A stretch of 64,000 bases of DNA from Ulva prolifera (taxonomy: Eukaryota; Chlorophyta; Ulvophyceae; Ulvales; Ulvaceae), in contig CM041197.1 in NCBI GenBank assembly GCA_023078555.1, positions 5,973,810 through 6,037,809 on the forward strand. The letters run 5' to 3'. A model generated the notes under the pieces. It searched no databases, was not told the DNA's origin, and saw only the letters and a program-made list of their open reading frames with translations. The position numbers and the translations under genes are program-made. Positions 13,501 through 25,272 of the stretch are shown piece after piece; position 1 is the first letter of the stretch; each line of letters starts with the position of its first letter.

Positions 13501-16500
13501 AAAAGATTTTCCACACGTCGAAGTTGAGTGCTTCACTACAACACACTCTTCACATGACATAGGTGTGTGTGACCTTTGCGCACGTCCGTTAAGAGCAACA
13601 TGCTTCCCTGTCACCTTGAAGTTGAAAAGTCAACAGGTGCTGAATATGTAATGTATTGGCTCATCGAGAAATGATTTTTCACACGTCGAAGTTGAGTGCT
13701 TTACTACAACACACTTAACTCAAGATATAGGTGTGTGTGACCTTTGCGCACGTCCGTTAAAGCGCAACCGGGTTCCCTGTCACCTTGAAGTTGAAAAGTT
13801 CACAGGTGCTGAATATGTAATGTATTGGCTCATCGAGAAAAGATTTTCCACACGTCGAAGTTGAGTGCTTTACTACAACACACTCTTCACATGACATAGG
13901 TGTGTGTGTGTGTGACCTTTGCGCACGTCTGTTAAGAGCAACATGCTTCCCTGTCACCTTGAAGTTGAAAAGTTCACAGGTGATGAATATGACTTGTATT
14001 GGCTCATCGAGAAAAGATTTTCCACACGTCGAAGTTGAGTGCTTTACTGCAACACACTCTTCACATGACATAGGTGTGTGTGACCTTTGCGCACGTCCGT
14101 TAAAGCGCAACCGGCTTCCCTGTCACCTTGAAGTTGAAAAGTTCACAGGTGCTGAATATGAAATGTATTGGCTCAGCGAGAAAAGATTTTCCACACGTCG
14201 AAGTTGAGTGCTTTACTACAACACACTCTTCACATGACATAGGTGTGTGTGACCTTTGCGCACGTCCGTTAAGAGCAACATGCTTCCCTGTCACCTTGAA
14301 GTTGAAAAGTTCACAGGTGCTGAATATGTAATGTATTGGCTCATCGAGAAATAATTTTTCAGACGTCGAAGTTGAGTGCTTCACTACACCACACTATTCA
14401 CATGACATAGGTGTGTGTGACCTTTGCGCACGTCCGTTAAGAGCAACATGCTTCCCTGTCACCTAGTAGTTGAAAAGTTCACAGGCGCTGTATATGGCAT
14501 GCATTTTCACAGCGAGAAGAGAATTCGACACATTGGATCAGAGCGCTACTCTAAAAAACACTTATCACAAGACATAGGTGTGTGTGACCTTTGCGCACGT
14601 CCGTTAAGAGCAACATGCTTCCCTGTCACCTTGAAATTAAAAAGTTCACAGGTGCTGAATATGTAATGTATTGGCTCATCGAGAAAAGATTTTCCACACG
14701 TCGAAGTTGAGTGCTTTACTACAACACACTCTTCACATGACATAGGTGTGTGTGACCTTTGCGCACGTCCGTTAAGAGCAACATGCTTCCCTGTCACCTT
14801 GAAGTTGAAAAGTTCACAGGTGCTGAATATGTAATGTATTGGCTCATCGAGAAACGATGTTTCAGACGTCGAAGTTAAGTGATTTACTACATCACACTCT
14901 ACACATGACATAGGTGTGTGTGACCTTTGTTCACGTCCGTTAAGAGCAACATGCTTCCCTGTCACCTTGAAGTTGAAAAGTTCACAGGTGCTGAATATGT
15001 AATGTATTGGCTCATCGAGAAATGATTTTTCAGACGTCGAAGTTAAGTGATTTACTACATCACACTCTACACATGACATAGGTGTGTGTGACCTTTGCGC
15101 ACGGCCGTTAAGAGCAACATGCTTCCCTGTCACCTTGAAGTTGAAAAGTTCACAGGTGCTGAATATGTAATGTATTGGCTCATCGAGAAAAGATTTTCCA
15201 CACGTCGAAGTTGAGTGCTTCACTACAACACACTCTTCACATGACATAGGTGTGTGTGACCTTTGCGCACGTCCGTTAAGAGCAACATGCTTCCCTGTCA
15301 CCTTGAAGTTGAAAAGTTCACAGGTGATGAATATGACTTGTATTGGCTCATCGAGAAAAGATTTTCCACACGTCGAAGTCGAGTGCTTTACTGCAACACA
15401 CTCTTCACATGACATAGGTGTGTGTGACCTTTGCGCACGTCCGTTAAAGCGCAACCGGGTTCCCTGTCACCTTGAAGTTGAAAAGTTCACAGGTGCTGAA
15501 TATGTAATGTATTGGCTCATCGAGAAAAGATTTTCCACACGTCGAAGTTGAGTGCTTTACTACAACACACTCTTCACATGACATAGGTGTGTGTGACCTT
15601 TGCGCACGTCTGTTAAGAGCAACATGCTTCCCTGTCACCTTGAAGTTGAAAAGTTCACAGGTGATGAATATGACTTGTATTGGCTCATCGAGAAAAGATT
15701 TTCCACACGTCGAAGTTGAGTGCTTTACTGCAACACACTCTTCACATGACATAGGTGTGTGTGACCTTTGCGCACGTCCGTTAAAGCGCAACCGGCTTCC
15801 CTGTCACCTTGAAGTTGAAAAGTTCACAGGTGCTGAATATGAAATGTATTGGCTCAGCGAGAAAAGATTTTCCACACGTCGAAGTTGAGTGCTTTACTAC
15901 AACACACTCTTCACATGACATAGGTGTGTGTGACCTTTGCGCACGTCCGTTAAGAGCAACATGCTTCCCTGTCACCTTGAAGTTGAAAAGTTCACAGGTG
16001 CTGAATATGTAATGTATTGGCTCATCGAGAAATAATTTTTCAGACGTCGAAGTTGAGTGCTTCACTACACCACACTATTCACATGACATAGGTGTGTGTG
16101 ACCTTTGCGCACGTCCGTTAAGAGCAACATGCTTCCCTGTCACCTAGTAGTTGAAAAGTTCACAGGCGCTGTATATGGCATGCATTTTCACAGCGAGAAG
16201 AGAATTCGACACATTGGATCAGAGCGCTACTCTAAAAAACACTTATCACAAGACATAGGTGTGTGTGACCTTTGCGCACGTCCGTTAAGAGCAACATGCT
16301 TCCCTGTCACCTTGAAATTAAAAAGTTCACAGGTGCTGAATATGTAATGTATTGGCTCATCGAGAAAAGATTTTCCACACGTCGAAGTTGAGTGCTTTAC
16401 TACAACACACTCTTCACATGACATAGGTGTGTGTGACCTTTGCGCACGTCTGTTAAGAGCAACATGCTTCCCTGTCACCTTGAAGTTGAAAAGTTCACAG

Positions 16501-16951
16501 GTGATGAATATGACTTGTATTGGCTCATCGAGAAAAGATTTTCCACACGTCGAAGTCGAGTGCTTTACTGCAACACACTCTTCACATGACATAGGTGTGT
16601 GTGACCTTTGCGCACGTCCGTTAAAGCGCAACCGGCTTCCCTGTCACCTTGAAGTTGAAAAGTTCACAGGTGCTGAATATGAAATGTATTGGCTCAGCGA
16701 GAAAAGATTTTCCACACGTCGAAGTTGAGTGCTTTACTACAACACACTCTTCACATGACATAGGTGTGTGTGACCTTTGCGCACGTCCGTTAAGAGCAAC
16801 ATGCTTCCCTGTCACCTTGAAGTTGAAAAGTTCACAGGTGCTGAATATGTAATGTATTGGCTCATCGAGAAACGATGTTTCAGACGTCGAAGTTAAGTGA
16901 TTTACTACATCACACTCTACACATGACATAGGTGTGTGTGACCTTTGTTCA

Positions 16952-18887
16952 CGTCCGTTAAGAGCAACATGCTTCCCTGTCACCTTGAAGTTGAAAAGTT
17001 CACAGGTGCTGAATATGTAATGTATTGGCTCAATCGAGAAAAGATTTTTCAGACGTCGAAGTTAAGTGATTTACTACATCACACTCTACACATGACATAG
17101 GTGTGTGTGACCTTTGCGCACGGCCGTTAAGAGCAACATGCTTCCCTGTCACCTTGAAGTTGAAAAGTTCACAGGTGCTGAATATGTAATGTATTGGCTC
17201 ATCGAGAAACGATGTTTCAGACGTCGAAGTTAAGTGATTTACTACATCACACTCTACACATGACATAGGTGTGTGTGACCTTTGTTCACGGCCGTTAAGA
17301 GCAACATGCTTCCCTGTCACCTTGAAGTTGAAAAGTTCACAGGTGCTGAATATGTAATGTATTGGCTCATCGAGAAAAGATTTTCCACACGTCGAAGTTG
17401 AGTGCTTCACTACAACACACTCTTCACATGACATAGGTGTGTGTGACCTTTGCGCACGTCCGTTAAGAGCAACATGCTTCCCTGTCACCTTGAAGATGAA
17501 AAGTTCACAGGTGCTGAATATGTAATGTATTGGCTCATCGAGAAATAATTTTTCAGACGTCGAAGTTGAGTGCTTCACTACACCACACTATTCACATGAC
17601 ATAGGTGTGTGTGACCTTTGCGCACGTCCGTTAAGAGCAACATGCTTCCCTGTCACCTAGTAGTTGAAAAGTTCACAGGCGCTGTATATGGCATGCATTT
17701 ACACAGCGAGAAGAGAATTCGACACATTGGATCAGAGCGCTACTCTAAAAAACACTTATCACAAGACATAGGTGTGTGTGACCTTTGCGCACGTCCGTTA
17801 AGAGCAACATGCTTCCCTGTCACCTTGAAGTTGAAAAGTTCACAGGTGATGAATATGACTTGTATTGGCTCATCGAGAAAAGATTTTCCACACGTCGAAG
17901 TTGAGTGCTTTACTGCAACACACTCTTCACATGACATAGGTGTGTGTGACCTTTGCGCACGTCCGTTAAAGCGCAACCGGCTTCCCTGTCACCTTGAAGT
18001 TGAAAAGTTCACAGGTGCTGAATATGAAATGTATTGGCTCAGCGAGAAAAGATTTTCCACACGTCGAAGTTGAGTGCTTTACTACAACACACTCTTCACA
18101 TGACATAGGTGTGTGTGACCTTTGCGCACGTCCGTTAAGAGCAACATGCTTCCCTGTCACCTTGAAGTTGAAAAGTTCACAGGTGCTGAATATGTAATGT
18201 ATTGGCTCATCGAGAAACGATGTTTCAGACGTCGAAGTTAAGTGATTTACTACATCACACTCTACACATGACATAGGTGTGTGTGACCTTTGTTCACGTC
18301 CGTTAAGAGCAACATGCTTCCCTGTCACCTTGAAGTTGAAAAGTTCACAGGTGCTGAATATGTAATGTATTGGCTCATCGAGAAAAGATTTTCCACACGT
18401 CGAAGTTGAGTGCTTTACTACAACACACTCTTCACATGACATAGGTGTGTGTGACCTTTGCGCACGTCTGTTAAGAGCAACATGCTTCCCTGTCACCTTG
18501 AAGTTGAAAAGTTCACAGGTGATGAATATGACTTGTATTGGCTCATCGAGAAAAGATTTTCCACACGTCGAAGTCGAGTGCTTTACTGCAACACACTCTT
18601 CACATGACATAGGTGTGTGTGACCTTTGCGCACGTCCGTTAAAGCGCAACCGGCTTCCCTGTCACCTTGAAGTTGAAAAGTTCACAGGTGCTGAATATGA
18701 AATGTATTGGCTCAGCGAGAAAAGATTTTCCACACGTCGAAGTTGAGTGCTTTACTACAACACACTCTTCAAATGACATAGGTGTGTGTGACCTTTGCGC
18801 ACGTCCGTTAAGAGCAACATGCTTCCCTGTCACCTTGAAGTTGAAAAGTTCACAGGTGCTGAATATGTAATGTATTGGCTCATCGAG
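16952..18887. repeat. Second long-range duplicated block in satellite 1, copy 2
   Basis: Same-orientation copy of 11565-13500. Few differences are visible; one is CTTCAAATGACATAGG at about 18770 in place of CTTCACATGACATAGG. Confidence 0.8.
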
Positions 18888-21800
18888 AAACGATGTTTCA
18901 GACGTCGAAGTTAAGTGATTTACTACATCACACTCTACACATGACATAGGTGTGTGTGACCTTTGTTCACGTCCGTTAAGAGCAACATGCTTCCCTGTCA
19001 CCTTGAAGTTGAAAAGTTCACAGGTGCTGAATATGTAATGTATTGGCTCATCGAGAAAAGATTTTCCACACGTCGAAGTTGAGTGCTTCACTACAACACA
19101 CTCTTCACATGACATAGGTGTGTGTGACCTTTGCGCACGTCCGTTAAGAGCAACATGCTTCCCTGTCACCTTGAAGTTGAAAAGTCAACAGGTGCTGAAT
19201 ATGTAATGTATTGGCTCATCCAGAAATGATTTTTCACACGTCGAAGTTGAGTGCTTTACTACAACACACTTAACTCAAGATATAGGTGTGTGTGACCTTT
19301 GCGCACGTCCGTTAAAGCGCAACCGGGTTCCCTGTCACCTTGAAGTTGAAAAGTTCACAGGTGCTGAATATGTAATGTATTGACTCATCGAGAAAAGATT
19401 TTCCACACGTCGAAGTTGAGTGCTTTACTACAACACACTCTTCACATGACATAGGTGTGTGTGTGACCTTTGCGCACGTCTGTTAAGAGCAACATGCTTC
19501 CCTGTCACCTTGAAGTTGAAAAGTTCACAGGTGATGAATATGACTTGTATTGGCTCATCGAGAAAAGATTTTCCACACGTCGAAGTTGAGTGCTTTACTG
19601 CAACACACTCTTCACATGACATAGGTGTGTGTGACCTTTGCGCACGTCCGTTAAAGCGCAACCGGCTTCCCTGTCACCTTGAAGTTGAAAAGTTCACAGG
19701 TGCTGAATATGAAATGTATTGGCTCAGCGAGAAAAGATTTTCCACACGTCGAAGTTGAGTGCTTTACTACAACACACTCTTCACATGACATAGGTGTGTG
19801 TGACCTTTGCGCACGTCCGTTAAGAGCAACATGCTTCCCTGTCACCTTGAAGTTGAAAAGTTCACAGGTGCTGAATATGTAATGTATTGGCTCATCGAGA
19901 AATAATTTTTCAGACGTCGAAGTTGAGTGCTTCACTACACCACACTATTCACATGACATAGGTGTGTGTGACCTTTGCGCACGTCCGTTAAGAGCAACAT
20001 GCTTCCCTGTCACCTAGTAGTTGAAAAGTTCACAGGCGCTGTATATGGCATGCATTTTCACAGCGAGAAGAGAATTCGACACATTGGATCAGAGCGCTAC
20101 TCTAAAAAACACTTATCACAAGACATAGGTGTGTGTGACCTTTGCGCACGTCCGTTAAGAGCAACATGCTTCCCTGTCACCTTGAAATTAAAAAGTTCAC
20201 AGGTGCTGAATATGTAATGTATTGGCTCATCGAGAAAAGATTTTCCACACGTCGAAGTTGAGTGCTTTACTACAACACACTCTTCACATGACATAGGTGT
20301 GTGTGACCTTTGCGCACGTCCGTTAAGAGCAACATGCTTCCCTGTCACCTTGAAGTTGAAAAGTTCACAGGTGCTGAATATGTAATGTATTGGCTCATCG
20401 AGAAACGATGTTTCAGACGTCGAAGTTAAGTGATTTACTACATCACACTCTACACATGACATAGGTGTGTGTGACCTTTGTTCACGTCCGTTAAGAGCAA
20501 CATGCTTCCCTGTCACCTTGAAGTTGAAAAGTTCACAGGTGCTGAATATGTAATGTATTGGCTCATCGAGAAATGATTTTTCAGACGTCGAAGTTAAGTG
20601 ATTTACTACATCACACTCTACACATGACATAGGTGTGTGTGACCTTTGCGCACGGCCGTTAAGAGCAACATGCTTCCCTGTCACCTTGAAGTTGAAAAGT
20701 TCACAGGTGCTGAATATGTAATGTATTGGCTCAATCGAGAAAAGGTTTTCCACACGTCGAAGTTGAGTGCTTTACTACAACACACTCTTCACATGACATA
20801 GGTGTGTGTGACCTTTGCGCACGTCCGTTAAGAGCAACATGCTTCCCTGTCACCTTGAAGTTGAAAAGTTCACAGGTGCTGAATATGTAATGTATTGGCT
20901 CATCGAGAAAAGATTTTCCACACGTCGAAGTTGAGTGCTTCACTACAACACACTCTTCACATGACATAGGTGTGTGTGACCTTTGCGCACGTCCGTTAAG
21001 AGCAACATGCTTCCCTGTCACCTTGAAGTTGAAAAGTCAACAGGTGCTGAATATGTAATGTATTGGCTCATCGAGAAATGATTTTTCACACGTCGAAGTT
21101 GAGTGCTTTACTACAACACACTTAACTCAAGATATAGGTGTGTGTGACCTTTGCGCACGTCCGTTAAAGCGCAACCGGGTTCCCTGTCACCTTGAAGTTG
21201 AAAAGTTCACAGGTGCTGAATATGTAATGTATTGGCTCATCGAGAAAAGATTTTCCACACGTCGAAGTTGAGTGCTTTACTGCATCACACTCTACACATG
21301 ACATAGGTGTGTGTGACCTTTGCGCACGGCCGTTAAGAGCAACATGCTTCCCTGTCACCTTGAAGTTGAAAAGTTCACAGGTGCTGAATATGTAATGTAT
21401 TGGCTCATCGAGAAACGATGTTTCAGACGTCGAAGTTAAGTGATTTACTACATCACACTCTACACATGACATAGGTGTGTGTGACCTTTGTTCACGTCCG
21501 TTAAGAGCAACATGCTTCCCTGTCACCTTGAAGATGAAAAGTTCACAGGTGCTGAATATGTAATGTATTGGCTCATCGAGAAACGATGTTTCAGACGTCG
21601 AAGTTAAGTGATTTACTACATCACACTCTACACATGACATAGGTGTGTGTGACCTTTGTTCACGGCCGTTAAGAGCAACATGCTTCCCTGTCACCTTGAA
21701 GTTGAAAAGTCAACAGGTGCTGAATATGTAATGTATTGGCTCATCGAGAAATGATTTTTCACACGTCGAAGTTGAGTGCTTTACTACAACACACTCTTCA

Positions 21801-22309
21801 CATGACATAGGTGTGTGTGACCTTTGCGCACGTCCGTTAAGAGCAACATGCTTCCCTGTAACCTTGAAGTTGAAAAGTTCACAGGTGCTGAATATGTAAT
21901 GTATTGGCTCAATCGAGAAAAGGTTTTCCACACGTCGAAGTTGAGTGCTTTACTACAACACACTCTTCACATGACATAGGTGTGTGTGACCTTTGCGCAC
22001 GTCCGTTAAGAGCAACATGCTTCCCTGTCACCTTGAAGTTGAAAAGTTCACAGGTGCTGAATATGTAATGTATTGGCTCATCGAGAAAAGATTTTCCACA
22101 CGTCGAAGTTGAGTGCTTTACTACAACACACTCTACACATGACATAGGTGTGTGTGACCTTTGTTCACGGCCGTTAAGAGCAACATGCTTCCCTGTCTCC
22201 TTGAAGTTGAAAAGTTCACAGGTGCTGAATATGACTTGTATTGGCTCATCGAGAAAAGATTTTCCACACGTCGAAGTTGAGTGCTTTACTACAACACACT
22301 CTTCACATG

Positions 22310-24295
22310 ACATAGGTGTGTGTGACCTTTGCGCACGTCCGTTAAGAGCAACATGCTTCCCTGTCACCTTGAAGTTGAAAAGTTCACAGGTGCTGAATAT
22401 GTAATGTATTGGCTCATCGAGAAATAATTTTTCAGACGTCGAAGTTGAGTGCTTCACTACACCACACTATTCACATGACATAGGTGTGTGTGACCTTTGC
22501 GCACGTCCGTTAAGAGCAACATGCTTCCCTGTCACCTAGTAGTTGAAAAGTTCACAGGCGCTGTATATGGCATGCATTTACACAGCGAGAAGAGAATTCG
22601 ACACATTGGATCAGAGCGCTACTCTAAAAAACACTTATCACATGACATAGGTGTGTGTGACCTTTGCGCACGTCCGTTAAGAGCAACATGCTTCCCTGTC
22701 ACCTTGAAGTTAAAAAGTTCACAGGTGCTGAATATGTAATGTATTGGTTCATCGAGAAAAGATTTTCCACACGTCGAAGTTGAGTGCTTTACTACAACAC
22801 ACTCTTCACATGACATAGGTGTGTGTGACCTTTGCGCACGTCCGTTAAGAGCAACATGCTTCCCTGTCACCTTGAAGTTGAAAAGTTCACAGGTGCTGAA
22901 TATGTAATGTATTGGCTCAATCGAGAAAAGATTTTTCAGACGTCGAAGTTAAGTGATTTACTACATCACACTCTACACATGACATAGGTGTGTGTGACCT
23001 TTGCGCACGGCCGTTAAGAGCAACATGCTTCCCTGTCACCTTGAAGTTGAAAAGTTCACAGGTGCTGAATATGTAATGTATTGGCTCATCGAGAAACGAT
23101 GTTTCAGACGTCGAAGTTAAGTGATTTACTACATCACACTCTACACATGACATAGGTGTGTGTGACCTTTGTTCACGGCCGTTAAGAGCAACATGCTTCC
23201 CTGTCACCTTGAAGTTGAAAAGTTCACAGGTGCTGAATATGTAATGTATTGGCTCATCGAGAAAAGATTTTCCACACGTCGAAGTTGAGTGCTTCACTAC
23301 AACACACTCTTCACATGACATAGGTGTGTGTGACCTTTGCGCACGTCCGTTAAGAGCAACATGCTTCCCTGTCACCTTGAAGATGAAAAGTTCACAGGTG
23401 CTGAATATGTAATGTATTGGCTCATCGAGAAATAATTTTTCAGACGTCGAAGTTGAGTGCTTCACTACACCACACTATTCACATGACATAGGTGTGTGTG
23501 ACCTTTGCGCACGTCCGTTAAGAGCAACATGCTTCCCTGTCACCTAGTAGTTGAAAAGTTCACAGGCGCTGTATATGGCATGCATTTACACAGCGAGAAG
23601 AGAATTCGACACATTGGATCAGAGCGCTACTCTAAAAAACACTTATCACAAGACATAGGTGTGTGTGACCTTTGCGCACGTCCGTTAAGAGCAACATGCT
23701 TCCCTGTCACCTTGAAGTTGAAAAGTTCACAGGTGATGAATATGACTTGTATTGGCTCATCGAGAAAAGATTTTCCACACGTCGAAGTTGAGTGCTTCAC
23801 TACAACACACTCTTCACATGACATAGGTGTGTGTGACCTTTGCGCACGTCCGTTAAGAGCAACATGCTTCCCTGTCACCTTGAAGTTGAAAAGTCAACAG
23901 GTGCTGAATATGTAATGTATTGGCTCATCGAGAAATGCTTTTTCACACGTCGAAGTTGAGTGCTTTACTACAACACACTTAACTCAAGATATAGGTGTGT
24001 GTGACCTTTGCGCACGTCCGTTAAAGCGCAACCGGGTTCCCTGTCACCTTGAAGTTGAAAAGTTCACAGGTGCTGAATATGTAATGTATTGGCTCATCGA
24101 GAAAAGATTTTCCACACGTCGAAGTTGAGTGCTTTACTGCAACACACTCTTCACATGACATAGCTGTGTGTGACCTTTGCGCACGTCTGTTAAGAGCAAC
24201 ATGCTTCCCTGTCACCTTGAAGTTGAAAAGTTCACAGGTGATGAATATGACTTGTATTGGCTCATCGAGAAAAGATTTTCCACACGTCGAAGTTG
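22310..24295. repeat. Long-range duplicated block in satellite 1, copy 2
   Basis: Second copy of the 3135-5120 block, 19,175 bp away in the same orientation. The order of monomer sub-types, including two marker monomers and the rare AGTCAACAGG and ACTTAACTCAAGATATAGG variants, is preserved. Confidence 0.8.
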
Positions 24296-25054
24296 AGTGC
24301 TTCACTACAACACACTCTTCACATGACATAGGTGTGTGTGACCTTTGCGCACGTCCGTTAAGAGCAACATGCTTCCCTGTCACCTTGAAGATGAAAAGTT
24401 CACAGGTGCTGAATATGTAATGTATTGGCTCATCGAGAAAAGATTTTCCACACGTCGAAGTTGAGTGCTTTACTACAACACACTCTTCACATGACATAGG
24501 TGTGTGTGACCTTTGCGCACGTCCGTTAAGAGCAACATGCTTCCCTGTCAATTTGAAGTTGAAAAGTTCACAGGTGCTGAATATGTAATGTATTGGCTCA
24601 ATCGAGAAAAGATTTTTCAGACGTCGAAGTTAAGTGATTTACTACATCACACTCTACACATGACATAGGTGTGTGTGACCTTTGCGCACGGCCGTTAAGA
24701 GCAACATGCTTCCCTGTCACCTTGAAGTTGACAAGTTCACAGGTGCTGAATATGTAATGTATTGGCTCATCGAGAAACGATGTTTCAGACGTCGAAGTTA
24801 AGTGATTTACTACATCACACTCTACACATGACATAGGTGTGTGTGACCTTTGTTCACGTCCGTTAAGAGCAACATGCTTCCCTGTCACCTTGAAGTTGAA
24901 AAGTTCACAGGTGCTGAATATGTAATGTATTGGCTCATCGAGAAAAGATTTTCCACACGTCGAAGTTGAGTGCTTTACTACAACACACTCTTCACATGAC
25001 ATAGGTGTGTGTGACCTTTGCGCACGTCTGTTAAGAGCAACATGCTTCCCTGTC

Positions 25055-25272
25055 ATGTCTTCAGCCGCACATACACTTGGAACCCTGTCCCACTCATACA
25101 TGCGGGATCAACGCCACTGCTGGCAATTATGCGCATCATCATTTGTCTTTGTAGGTGTAAATCCAGCGTAACAGCACACCCAGAGCTGCGCTAAACTATG
25201 ACACAACCGAGAGACATCCTGCTGAAAGAGCAGCCAGGTCATTGGCGGGACGCATTTGCTTTACATGCGATG
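25055..25272. other. Unique junction between satellite 1 and the telomere-type tract
   Basis: The last satellite monomer stops after CCTGTCA, followed by about 218 bp that I find nowhere else in the window, then ATGGGGGGTTAGGGG. No open frame, tRNA fold or recognisable element is apparent. If the telomere reading is right, this is the complete subtelomere of this chromosome end, with satellite reaching to about 220 bp from the telomere repeats. Confidence 0.6.

Larger units (their letters stand above)
504..23660. repeat. Divergent marker monomer of satellite 1 (16 scattered copies)
   Basis: A strongly divergent monomer (167 bp) occurs 16 times, beginning with CACCTAGTAGTTGAAAA and containing GGCATGCATTTACACAGCG, GAATTCGACACATTGG and CTCTAAAAAACACTTATCAC. 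Copies start near 506, 1346, 2186, 3362, 4370, 5547, 6387, 8909, 9917, 12271, 14464, 16145, 17658, 20015, 22537 and 23545. Spacings are near multiples of 168 (840, 840, 1176, 1008, 1177, 840, 2522, 1008, 2354 and so on), so this monomer marks the boundaries of higher-order units of 5, 6, 7, 9, 10, 13, 14 or 15 monomers. Copies at 14464, 16145 and 20015 share a T-for-A change in the GCATTTTCACAGC block plus a change shortly after, so they descend from one recent amplification. Confidence 0.9.
1..25054. repeat. Satellite 1: 168-bp tandem array (about 149 monomers)
   Basis: Tandem head-to-tail monomers of 168 bp fill the whole interval; the phrase ending CCTGTCACC recurs every 167-169 bp (for example ending at 840, 1009, 1177). 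Each monomer carries the conserved block GTGTGTGACCTTTGCGCAC and the block TTCACAGGTGCTGAATATG. Sub-types differ by small substitutions (GAAAAGATTTTCC, GAAACGATGTTTC, GAAATAATTTTTC after the ATCGAG motif) and by a one-base insertion (CTCAATCG versus CTCATCG). Because 168 is divisible by three, frames stay open across monomers on both strands, giving apparent proteins of up to about 300 residues that are the same peptide repeated; I do not regard these as genes. The array continues off the left edge and is truncated in mid-monomer at its right edge. The function is unknown; the monomer length is in the range of nucleosome-sized centromeric or subtelomeric satellites. Confidence 0.97.

Noticed and set aside
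1-25054. Dozens of 60-300 codon open frames on both strands, rich in Cys and His, looking like zinc-finger repeat proteins
   Set aside because: They are the same 56-residue peptide repeated because the monomer is 168 bp. Both strands are open equally, no start context or gene-like boundaries exist, and they break wherever a monomer gains or loses a base.
1-25054. CRISPR-like regular repeats
   Set aside because: The whole 168-bp period is conserved with no unique spacers, in a eukaryotic context.
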